A stretch of 58,437 bases of DNA from an uncultured Thermoleophilia bacterium (GTDB lineage Bacteria; Actinomycetota; Thermoleophilia; UBA2241): the NCBI GenBank assembly GCA_903862845.1, contig CAIOZS010000240.1, positions 1 through 58,437 on the forward strand, in the 5' to 3' direction. This document shows positions 7,841 through 14,986 of this stretch, piece after piece (the stretch's first letter is position 1; the number at the start of each line of letters is the position of its first letter). The notes beneath the pieces are model-generated. The model worked only from the letters and a program-made list of their open reading frames with translations. It ran no database searches and was not told where the DNA came from. A program made the translations under genes and the position numbers.

Positions 7841-8872
7841 TCAGATGGGTGCGGCGGACAGGCGATGCACCGCGTCGACCAGGTACTTGACGTTGTCTGG
7901 GGGGGTCTGCGGGATGAGGCCGTGACCCAAATTGAAGATATGGCCGGCGCGGCCACCGGCGCGGCCGATGATGTCGGCGACGCGGGCTTCGATGGCCTTG
8001 GCCGGGCCGAGCAGGGTGATCGGGTCCAGGTTGCCCTGGATGGCCACGCCGCCCAGCTGTTCCCAGGCGCTGTCGAGATCGATGCGCCAGTCCACGCCGA
8101 TGACCTCGCTGCCGGCCTTGGCCACGTGCTGCAGCATGGCGGAGGCGCCGTTGCCGAAATAGATGACCGGCGCGCCGTGCCCTTTGACCTTGTCGATCAC
8201 GAAGCGCACGTGCGGCAGCACAAGCAGCTCGTAGTCGTAGGGGCCGAGCCAGCCGACCCACGAATCGAACAGCTGTACCACCTGGGCGCCGGCGGCGATC
8301 TGCGCGAGGAGATAGTCCACGACGACCTTCGAGATAAGGCTCATGAGGCGCCCGAAGCCCACCGGGTCGTCGTACATGAACTTCTTCACGTGGGCGTAGT
8401 TGCGCGAGTGGCCGCCCTCGACGATGTAGCTGGCGAGCGTGAAGGGCGCCCCCGAGAAGCCGATCAGCGGGACGCGGCCGTCGAGCTCGCGGCGCACCAG
8501 ACGGATGGCGTCCATGACGTACTGCAGGTCGGCGGCCGCGTCGATGCCATGCACGCCGTCGAGGTCCCTGGCGCTGCGGATGGGCTTCTCGATCACGGGC
8601 CCATCCTCGGGCGTAAAGTGGAAGCCGATGCCCATGGGCTCGAGCGGCAGCAGGATGTCGGCGAAGATGATGGCGGCGTCGAGCTCGAAGCGGCGCAGAG
8701 GCTGCAGGGTGACCTCCGCGGCGACGTCGGGCCGCATGCACATCTCCACGAACGAGAGCTTCTCGCGAATGGCGCGATACTCGGGCAGGTAGCGGCCCGC
8801 CTGACGCATGAGCCATACGGGCGTCGCGTCGACGGGAACGCAGGAACAGGCATCGAGAAAGCGCATGGTCAT
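7841..8872 (-). CDS. hemE: uroporphyrinogen decarboxylase
   Basis: The 343-residue protein has the HemE hallmarks: PVWLMRQAGRYLPEYRAIR near the N-terminus (substrate-binding arginines), ELDAAIIFADILLPLEPMG with the catalytic aspartate, GFSGAPFTLASYIVEGG, VQLFDSWVGWLGPYDY, and FNLGHGLIPQTPPDNV at the C-terminus (conserved histidine). It decarboxylates uroporphyrinogen III to coproporphyrinogen III in the cytoplasm. It is the first gene of the hem operon. ATGACCATG offers two in-frame starts; the first follows an AAGGG that may serve as a weak ribosome binding site. Confidence 0.95.
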   Translation of the reverse strand: MTMRFLDACSCVPVDATPVWLMRQAGRYLPEYRAIREKLSFVEMCMRPDVAAEVTLQPLRRFELDAAIIFADILLPLEPMGIGFHFTPEDGPVIEKPIRSARDLDGVHGIDAAADLQYVMDAIRLVRRELDGRVPLIGFSGAPFTLASYIVEGGHSRNYAHVKKFMYDDPVGFGRLMSLISKVVVDYLLAQIAAGAQVVQLFDSWVGWLGPYDYELLVLPHVRFVIDKVKGHGAPVIYFGNGASAMLQHVAKAGSEVIGVDWRIDLDSAWEQLGGVAIQGNLDPITLLGPAKAIEARVADIIGRAGGRAGHIFNLGHGLIPQTPPDNVKYLVDAVHRLSAAPI

Positions 8873-8890
8873 CCCTTGGTCGGGCGCGTC

Positions 8891-8922
8891 ATTGTAGCAA
8901 ACGGGAGCCCGAAGGCTCCCGT
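8891..8922 (-). promoter_or_regulatory. hairpin plus candidate hemE promoter
   Basis: ACGGGAGCC and GGCTCCCGT (8901-8922) form a perfect nine-base-pair stem with a four-base loop. Reading on the minus strand it is followed at once by TTGC and then TACAAT (8891-8896), a good -10 box 18 bases before the hemE ATG. The hairpin could end transcription from the small gene upstream or act on the hemE transcript's promoter region. Confidence 0.5.
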
Positions 8923-8951
8923 CGTCGGCGAGAAGCTGGGCCGGTGCCGTT

Positions 8952-9185
8952 TCACTCAGCCGGCCTGTACCCCTCGCCGAGCGCCGCCTTGTGGCAGGTG
9001 TGGCACACGGTGAGCGTGGCGTCGCACGACTGTGGCGAAACGACGTGGTGCCGCAACGCGCGTGCGCTCAGCTTGGCTCCGCACAACCCGCAGTGGGCGC
9101 TGTCTATGGACCGGACAGTGGCAGCCTTCTGAGCCGGCGCCTCATCGGCAGAAGGCGCCTGCGGCAGTGGGTGGACTTGGCCCAT
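8952..9185 (-). CDS. small zinc-finger-like protein
   Basis: The 77-residue product contains C-x2-C (HCGLCGAKL), a pair of histidines (LRHHVVS), a further C (QSCDATL) and C-x2-CH (VCHTCHKAALGEG). The spacing recalls the treble-clef zinc site of HNH nucleases and small zinc ribbons. The catalytic H-N-H residues of an active nuclease are not clear. The first 30 residues are Pro/Ala-rich and look disordered. It lies 79 bases upstream of hemE on the same strand, separated by a hairpin. Function unknown; it could also be a chance frame, but the clustered Cys/His residues argue for a real metal-binding protein. Confidence 0.5.
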   Translation of the reverse strand: MGQVHPLPQAPSADEAPAQKAATVRSIDSAHCGLCGAKLSARALRHHVVSPQSCDATLTVCHTCHKAALGEGYRPAE

Positions 9186-9347
9186 CGGTCCTCCCGGTGA
9201 CGAGGCGGGCGCGGCTCCCGGGGCGGGGGCTGCGGAGCCGAGATCTAGTACTCATGTAGTCCCCCCGGAAGGCGGTTCGTAACCTCTCCGGCGGGCGCGC
9301 GGGCGGCCGCGACGGCCCCGGCGGCCCGGGCGCGGGGCACGTGCGAA

Positions 9348-9450
9348 AGGGGAAGACAAGGGTTTCTTGACTGTCGCGTCGCCCGGGGCCGTCCGCAGGC
9401 TCGATCGTCGAGGGGGAAGACAAGGATCGGCCCGCATTCTTTGTCTTCCC
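9348..9450. repeat. cluster of GGGGAAGACAAG repeats with an inverted copy
   Basis: Copies of the motif found at 1076 occur at 9348-9361 and 9404-9425. An inverted copy (TTGTCTTCCC, 9441-9450) pairs with GGGAAGACAA (9414-9423) to form a ten-base-pair stem around a 17-base loop. The stretch 9186-9599 otherwise shows only GC-rich sequence with no supported gene. The block lies 240-340 bases before hdrB. Confidence 0.5.
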
Positions 9451-9599
9451 TTGCAGTACTACCCCGCCGCGGCGGCTCCTGCGGCTGCGGCGCTTGCGGC
9501 GCGCCATGTCCGCCTTCTCGCCGCTGGTCGATCCGGAGGCTGAAGGCGGAGCCCGACGGAAGGGGATGGTCATGCAGGCTCGAACTCCGCGGCCGCTTA

Positions 9600-9691
9600 T
9601 GCTCGGCGTGCTATCTATAAGACTTGCTGATTTGCAGGAACAGATTTTGTTATGCACAATACGGAGGTCGTCAGCTACCGCGAGGGTGTCC
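9600..9691 (+). promoter_or_regulatory. likely promoter region of the hdr operon
   Basis: This is the only clearly AT-rich stretch upstream of the seven-gene hdr operon. TTGCAG (9632-9637) and CACAAT (9655-9660) are 17 bases apart, and ACGGAGG follows at 9661. GAGGGTG, 4 bases before the hdrB ATG, is the likely ribosome binding site. Box assignment is tentative. Confidence 0.4.
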
Positions 9692-10657
9692 ATGGCCAAG
9701 AACTTCACAAAGACCCCCGACGTGCCGCGCACCGAGAAGGGCGTCACGCTGTTCCGCAGCTGCCTGGTCTCGGCCGAGTACCCGGGCGTCGAATCGTCGA
9801 CCAAGTGGCTCTTCGAGCGTTTCGGCATCGAGTACACGGTCAACCCCGACCAGACCTGTTGCACCGGCCTGGGCTACTACAGCGACCTCATGCCCATCCA
9901 GACGACTGTCGGCATCGCCGCCCGCAACGCCTGCGTCGTGGTCGACGACGAGCACCCGGTGATGAGCTACCTCTGCTCCACCTGCTACGCGATCAACAAG
10001 AAGGCGCGCAACATCCTCGACGTGCCCGAGTACCGCGCCGAGACCAACGCGGTGCTCGGCAAGATCGGCCGCGAATACGACGACCGCATCGCCGGTACCG
10101 TGCAGCACAAGCACACCCTCGAGATCCTCTGGGGCGCCCACGACAGCGTCCCCGGCCTCATCCGCCGACGCCTCGACGGCATCAAGGTCGCGACCCACCC
10201 CGCCTGTCACTACTGCAAGGTCTTCCCCGACGAGACCCTGGGCAACAACGAGAACTTCATGGTGCCGGAGGAGATGCTGATTCCGGCGGGCGTCGTCTGC
10301 ACCGGGGCCTACAACGAGAAGCAGACGCACTGCGGGGCCGGTTTTCGCCAGCGCTTCGTCAACCCATCGATCTCGATGGGGGTGACGCAGAAGAAGCTGC
10401 AGCGGCTGGCCGAGGAGAAGGTCGACGTCCTCGTACACATGTGCCCCAACTGCCACGTGCAGTTCGACCGCTTCAGCGACATCATCTCGGCCGGCTCCGG
10501 CGAGGAGTACCCCTTCGTGCACCTGCACGTGCAGCAGCTCCTGGCGCTGGCGTTTGGCGCCGACCCCGAGAAGGTGGTCGGCATCCAGTCGCACTCCCAG
10601 GACGTCGAGCCGTTCCTCGAGCGCATCGGCGCCCGCACCAAGGAGGCCGTGAGATGA
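9692..10657 (+). CDS. hdrB: HdrB-like heterodisulfide reductase subunit
   Basis: The 321-residue protein has two CCG domains, the modules that bind non-cubane [4Fe-4S] clusters in HdrB. The first is complete: C24, C56-C57, C95-x2-C98. The second has C172/C175, then H213-C214 where the family normally has Cys-Cys, and C251-x2-C254. HdrB subunits reduce disulfides such as CoM-S-S-CoB in methanogens; the bacterial substrate here is unknown. The start at 9692 follows a GAGGGTG and begins just ahead of the conserved domain. It is the first gene of a seven-gene overlapping operon; its stop overlaps the hdrA start (ATGA). The lost cysteine could alter or abolish the second cluster. Confidence 0.9.
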   Translation: MAKNFTKTPDVPRTEKGVTLFRSCLVSAEYPGVESSTKWLFERFGIEYTVNPDQTCCTGLGYYSDLMPIQTTVGIAARNACVVVDDEHPVMSYLCSTCYAINKKARNILDVPEYRAETNAVLGKIGREYDDRIAGTVQHKHTLEILWGAHDSVPGLIRRRLDGIKVATHPACHYCKVFPDETLGNNENFMVPEEMLIPAGVVCTGAYNEKQTHCGAGFRQRFVNPSISMGVTQKKLQRLAEEKVDVLVHMCPNCHVQFDRFSDIISAGSGEEYPFVHLHVQQLLALAFGADPEKVVGIQSHSQDVEPFLERIGARTKEAVR

Positions 10658-13600
10658 GAGCCGGAGTCTTCCTCTGCGAGTGCGGCGGCAACATCAGCGG
10701 GGTCGTCGACCTCGGGCCGCTGGCCGAGCACGCGCGCTCCCTCGACGGCGTCGTCGCGGTGAGCATCAACCAGTTCATGTGCGGCACCGAAGGTCGCGCG
10801 CTGATCGAGAAGGCCGTCGAAGAGCGCGGCCTCGACCACTTCGTGATCGCCTCGTGCTCGCCGCGCTTCCAGGGTCCCACTTTCGAGCGCATCGCCCGCG
10901 AGCTGCGCCTCGGAGAAAACGCCGTCGCCTTCGGCAACATCCGCGAGGGCTGCTCCTACGTGCACGCGCAGGAGCCCGAGCGCGCCCAGGTCAAGGCGAG
11001 GAAGATCGTCGAAGGCGCCGTCGCCCGCCTGCACCACATGAGCGACCTGCCGCGGCAGCGCACCTTCCTGAGCCGCTCCGTGCTCGTGGTCGGCGGCGGC
11101 ATCGCCGGCATGTCCGCCGCAGAGGAGCTGGCCGCCACCGGCATCGAGGTCCACCTCGTGGAGCGTCAGCAGAGCATCGGCGGCTACATGGCCCGGCTCA
11201 GCAAGACCTTCCCCACCGAAGATTGCGCCATGTGCTCCCTGGCGCCGCGTCTCACCGGCACGGCCATCAACAGCCGCATCCATCTGCACGCGCTCTCGGA
11301 CGTGACCGCGATCACGGGTCCGCCCGGCGAGTTCAGCGTGACCGTGCGGCACCGGCCGCGCTACGTGAATGAGAAGTGCGTGGGTTGCGGCGAGTGCGCG
11401 GCGGTCTGCCCCGTGACCTACCCGAACGACTTCGACTTCGGGGTCAGCGAGCGGACCGCCGTTCACCGGCCGTTCGCCAACGCCGTCCCGGCGACCTTCG
11501 CCATCGACCGCAAGGGCTGGAGCCCCTGCAAGACGGCCTGCCCGGTGCACACGTCGGCGCACGGCTACGTGGCGCTGGTCGCCAAGGGCCGCTACGAGGA
11601 GGCTTGGCGGGTGGCCAGCGAGCCGAACCCGTTCCCGAGCGTCTGCGGCCGGATCTGCACGCACGTGTGCGAGACCGAGTGCACGCGCGGCAACGTCGAC
11701 GACCCCATCGCCATCGCCGGCATCAAACGCTTCGTCGCCGACCACGGCGCGCCGGCGGAGCTGCCCGCGCCGCTGCCCGTCTTCTACGATGAGCCCATCG
11801 CCATCGTCGGCGGCGGCCCCGCAGGCCTCACCGCCGCCCGTGAGCTCGCGCAGTTCGGCTACAAGGCCACCGTGTTCGAGGCCTTGCCGGTGGCCGGCGG
11901 CATGCTGCGCGTCGGGATCCCCGAGTACCGCCTGCCGCGTGACGTCCTGCAGGGCGAGGTCGACCGCATCACCGCCCTCGGCGTCGAGCTCAAGACAGGT
12001 CAGCGCTGCGGCACGGATTTCACCGTCGACTCCCTGTTTGCCGACGGCTACAAGGCCGTCTTCATGGCCACCGGCCTGCACCAGAGCAAGGACCTGCCGA
12101 TTCCCGGTCTCGACCAGGAGGGCGTCCTGCGCGCCGTCGAGCTCCTGCGCGCGCAGGCGCTCGGGGAGCAGCCCAGCACCGGCAAGCGCGTGGTCGTCGT
12201 GGGCGGCGGCGACGTAGCCTACGACGCCGGCCGCACCGCCTTCCGCTGCGGCGCCGACGAGGTCACGCTGGCCTGCATCGAGGACGAGCGCACGGCGCCG
12301 GCCTCGTCTGAGGAGATCGAGGAAGGCAAGCAAGAACAGGTCCACGTGGAGTACTCGCTGCTGCCCGTCGAGATCCTCGGCAGCGGTGGCATCGCCAGCG
12401 GCGTCAAGTTCCAGCGCTGCACCTTGGGCGCGCCCAACGAGCGCGGCTGGCGCCCGCCGCTGCCGGTCGAGGGCGAGTACGTGGAGCTCAGCGGCGACAC
12501 CGTGATCTTCGCCGTCGGCCAAGCGATCGTCGCCGACTTCACCGCGGGCGCCGAGGGCGTGGTCGTGGAGCGCGGCCAGATCGGCGTCGACCCCGACACC
12601 ATGATGACCGGCCGTCGCGGCGTGTTCGCCGGCGGCGACGCCGCCGCGATGGGCCCCTGGACGGCGATCGAGGCGATCGCCGCCGGCCGTCGCGGCGCCC
12701 GCGCCGTTCACAACTTCTTGCGCGGCGAACTGCTCGTGCCCGTGTGGGATTCCGAGGCCGACAAGGTCAAGATCCCGCACACGGAGCTCGAGCCCTTCGA
12801 GCCGCAAGCCCGGCGCATCATGAAGACCCTGGACGGCGTCGCCCGCCGCACGACCTGGGAGGAGGTCCGCCTGGGCTTCAGCGAGGAAGACGTGCGCGAG
12901 GAGGCCGCGCGCTGCCTCGACTGCGCCGTATGCTCCGACTGCAAATCGTGCGTCACGGCGTGCCCGGCCGACGCCATCGATTTCGACCAGAAGGCCTGGG
13001 ACGAAGAGATCACCGTCGGCGCCGTGATCCTCGCCACCGGCCATCAGGAGTTCGACGCGATGCGCAAGCTGCCGCTCGGGTACAGCCGCTTCCGGAACGT
13101 GCTCACGCAGAGCCAGCTCGCCCGGCTGTTGTCGGCCTCGGGGCCGACCGCGGGCGAGCTCAAGCGCCCCTCCGACGGCGAGGTGCCCAGGCGCATCTTC
13201 ATGCTGCAGTGCGTGGGCTCGCGCGACTGCACGAGCAGCGGCAACGAACACTGCTCGGCGATCTGCTGCCTGTTCGCCACGCTGCACAGCTCGCTGATCA
13301 AGCAGCACTACCCCGACGCCGAGATCACCATTGGCTACACGGACATGCGCACGCCGGGCAAGGCGCACGAGGAGTACTACCGGCTCGTGCAGGAGCGCGG
13401 CGTGCGCTACGTTCGCGGCCGCGTCGGCGAGATTCTCGAGGAGCAGGACGGCAGCCTCACGGTACGCCTGGAGAACACGATGACCGGCAGCAAGAGCGAG
13501 GAGGCCTACGACCTCGTCGTGCTTTCGGCCGGCCTCGAGGGCTCCAAGGGCACGCAGGACATCGCCCGCGTGGCCGGCGTGCAGACTGCGGCGGCCGGCT

Positions 13601-13995
13601 TCATCCGCGAGCTCCACCCAAAGCTCGCCCCGGTCGACACGCAGCGCACCGGCATGTTCCTGTGCGGCACGGCGCAGGGCCCCAAGAACATCCCTGACTC
13701 GATCGCTCAGGCCAAGGCGGCGGCGGCGCGCGCGATCAGCATGCTCAGCACGGGCTTCGCGATGACGCCCGCCCAGGTGGCGGCCAGCGATGTCTCAGTC
13801 TGCATCGGCTGCGGCGTCTGCGAAGCGTCCTGCCCGCAGACGGCCATCGTGCTCACGCTGGGCGCCGACGCCCACTCCGTGGTCGACCCCAACATCTGCC
13901 GCGGCTGCGGCATCTGCGCCGCCGAGTGCCCGACGGGGGCCATCCAGCTCGGCGGCTTTAGCGACGACGAGGTGCTGGCGGAGGCGACCGTCTGA
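10654..13995 (+). CDS. hdrA: HdrA with inserted GltD-like NAD(P)H oxidoreductase module
   Basis: The 1113-residue flavo-iron-sulfur protein is an HdrA split by a second flavoprotein. Residues 1-140: HdrA N-terminal domain (CECGGN, CSPRFQGPTFERI). About 145: FAD motif GGGIAGMSAAEEL, then the HdrA signature KTFPTEDCAMCSLAPRL and a CVGCGECAAVCPV cluster. About 290-700: GltD/NADPH-dependent glutamate-synthase-like part, with the N-terminal cysteine cluster (CKTACPVHT, CGRICTHVCETEC), a second FAD site (IAIVGGGPAGLTAARELAQF, about 383), the NAD(P)H site (VVVVGGGDVAYDAGR, about 513) and FAGGDAA (about 655). About 753: CLDCAVCSDCKSCVTACP, after which HdrA resumes (MLQCVGSRDCTSSG). C-terminus from about 1050: two [4Fe-4S] motifs. 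It should pass electrons between NAD(P)H, ferredoxin and the other subunits. Confidence 0.9.
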   Translation: MRAGVFLCECGGNISGVVDLGPLAEHARSLDGVVAVSINQFMCGTEGRALIEKAVEERGLDHFVIASCSPRFQGPTFERIARELRLGENAVAFGNIREGCSYVHAQEPERAQVKARKIVEGAVARLHHMSDLPRQRTFLSRSVLVVGGGIAGMSAAEELAATGIEVHLVERQQSIGGYMARLSKTFPTEDCAMCSLAPRLTGTAINSRIHLHALSDVTAITGPPGEFSVTVRHRPRYVNEKCVGCGECAAVCPVTYPNDFDFGVSERTAVHRPFANAVPATFAIDRKGWSPCKTACPVHTSAHGYVALVAKGRYEEAWRVASEPNPFPSVCGRICTHVCETECTRGNVDDPIAIAGIKRFVADHGAPAELPAPLPVFYDEPIAIVGGGPAGLTAARELAQFGYKATVFEALPVAGGMLRVGIPEYRLPRDVLQGEVDRITALGVELKTGQRCGTDFTVDSLFADGYKAVFMATGLHQSKDLPIPGLDQEGVLRAVELLRAQALGEQPSTGKRVVVVGGGDVAYDAGRTAFRCGADEVTLACIEDERTAPASSEEIEEGKQEQVHVEYSLLPVEILGSGGIASGVKFQRCTLGAPNERGWRPPLPVEGEYVELSGDTVIFAVGQAIVADFTAGAEGVVVERGQIGVDPDTMMTGRRGVFAGGDAAAMGPWTAIEAIAAGRRGARAVHNFLRGELLVPVWDSEADKVKIPHTELEPFEPQARRIMKTLDGVARRTTWEEVRLGFSEEDVREEAARCLDCAVCSDCKSCVTACPADAIDFDQKAWDEEITVGAVILATGHQEFDAMRKLPLGYSRFRNVLTQSQLARLLSASGPTAGELKRPSDGEVPRRIFMLQCVGSRDCTSSGNEHCSAICCLFATLHSSLIKQHYPDAEITIGYTDMRTPGKAHEEYYRLVQERGVRYVRGRVGEILEEQDGSLTVRLENTMTGSKSEEAYDLVVLSAGLEGSKGTQDIARVAGVQTAAAGFIRELHPKLAPVDTQRTGMFLCGTAQGPKNIPDSIAQAKAAAARAISMLSTGFAMTPAQVAASDVSVCIGCGVCEASCPQTAIVLTLGADAHSVVDPNICRGCGICAAECPTGAIQLGGFSDDEVLAEATV

Positions 13996-14522
13996 TGGCC
14001 GGCGCCGCCAGCACGACGGGCCCCGGCGCGACGGCCGACCGCAAGATCGTTGCCTTCTGCTGCCGCGAGTGCGCGTACGCGGCGGCTGACGCGAGCGCCA
14101 ACGCACGCACGCCGCTGCCGCCGACCGTGCGCCTCGTGCTCATGCCCTGCACCGGGCGCGTCAGCCCGCTGCATCTCTTGAGCGCGCTGGCCGAAGGCGC
14201 GGACGGCGTGATGGTCGCCGGCTGCCTGCTCGGCCAATGCCACTACCGCGAGGGCAACTTCCACGCCGTCGACCGCGTCGCGTTCGTGCAGCGGCTGCTC
14301 AGGAGCGTCGGCGTTGAGCCCGAACGCTGCCGGATGTTCACGATGAGCGCCGGCGAGCCGCCCAAGTTCGTCGCCGCCGTGCGCGAGATGGACCGCGTGA
14401 TCGGCGGCCTGCCGCCGCTGCCGCGGTCGGAGGACGGCGGCGGCCGCAAGGCGGCAAGCGCCGGCGGCGCATCGTCGCTCGCGGCCGGCGAGCCACTCGT
14501 CGCCGCCAGGGGGGCCGCCTGA
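13995..14522 (+). CDS. mvhD: MvhD-like iron-sulfur subunit
   Basis: The 175-residue protein matches the MvhD/FrhD delta-subunit family: VAFCCRECAYAAAD near the N-terminus, MPCTGRVSPLHLLSALAEGA in the middle, and VAGCLLGQCHYREGN, the cysteines that hold a [2Fe-2S] cluster. In Mvh-Hdr complexes this subunit carries electrons from the electron-donating enzyme to HdrA. The C-terminal 45 residues are Gly/Ala-rich and probably disordered. Start and stop overlap both neighbours (TGATG), indicating tight translational coupling inside the hdr operon. A second MvhD domain is fused to the HdrA encoded at 14983. Confidence 0.88.
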   Translation: MAGAASTTGPGATADRKIVAFCCRECAYAAADASANARTPLPPTVRLVLMPCTGRVSPLHLLSALAEGADGVMVAGCLLGQCHYREGNFHAVDRVAFVQRLLRSVGVEPERCRMFTMSAGEPPKFVAAVREMDRVIGGLPPLPRSEDGGGRKAASAGGASSLAAGEPLVAARGAA

Positions 14523-14986
14523 TGCCGCTCACCCATCGCGGTCGCGAGATCCTGAGCCGCGTGCCGGCCGGCACGCTACAGAGCACCGTCGGCGTGGGCT
14601 GCGAGATCGTCCGCCACGAGGAGCTCTGCGTGGGCTGCGGCAAATGCGCCGGCAACTGCCCGTCCGGCGCCTCCGAGCGCGGCGCTTTGTTCGACGTCAA
14701 TCAGCTCTTGGACGCGCCGGCGGACAGCCGCCGAGGTGCCCTCGGCGGCGCCCTCCGGCGCCTCATGCGGCACGAGCCCGACGGCCCCGTCGAAGTACCC
14801 GAGCGAGTCACCGTGTACCGCACCATCGTCTACGACAACGAGAAGTGCCTCGGCTGCGGCACCTGCGTCCGCGGCTGCCCGGCCGAGGCCATCGAGGCGC
14901 GGCCGCCGCAGGCGGACGCCGCGCCGACAGGCTCAGTCCATGCGGCCGCTCCAGGCGCGCCGGCCCCCGAGGAGGTGTGCGCGTGA
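14522..14986 (+). CDS. two-cluster 4Fe-4S ferredoxin-like subunit
   Basis: The 154-residue protein has two classical ferredoxin motifs, CVGCGKCAGNCPSGA (about residue 37) and CLGCGTCVRGCPAEA (about residue 110). About 55 residues separate them, much more than in a compact 2[4Fe-4S] ferredoxin. The spacer is Arg/Leu-rich and helical. The last 25 residues are Ala/Pro-rich. It overlaps mvhD (TGATG) and the next hdrA (GTGA), so it is surely part of the complex and probably wires the MvhD or HdrA subunits together or acts as the ferredoxin-like electron carrier. Confidence 0.82.
   Translation: MPLTHRGREILSRVPAGTLQSTVGVGCEIVRHEELCVGCGKCAGNCPSGASERGALFDVNQLLDAPADSRRGALGGALRRLMRHEPDGPVEVPERVTVYRTIVYDNEKCLGCGTCVRGCPAEAIEARPPQADAAPTGSVHAAAPGAPAPEEVCA

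Noticed and set aside
9142-9864. 240-codon minus-strand frame spanning the hdr promoter region
   Set aside because: Composition is arginine/serine noise, it covers the repeats and hdrB start, and no domain is visible.
10309-13617. 1102-codon open frame on the minus strand opposite hdrA
   Set aside because: It mirrors the codon pattern of a real GC-rich gene on the other strand, is full of low-complexity Ala/Arg/Gly/His, and matches no family; the plus-strand frame has clear motifs throughout.
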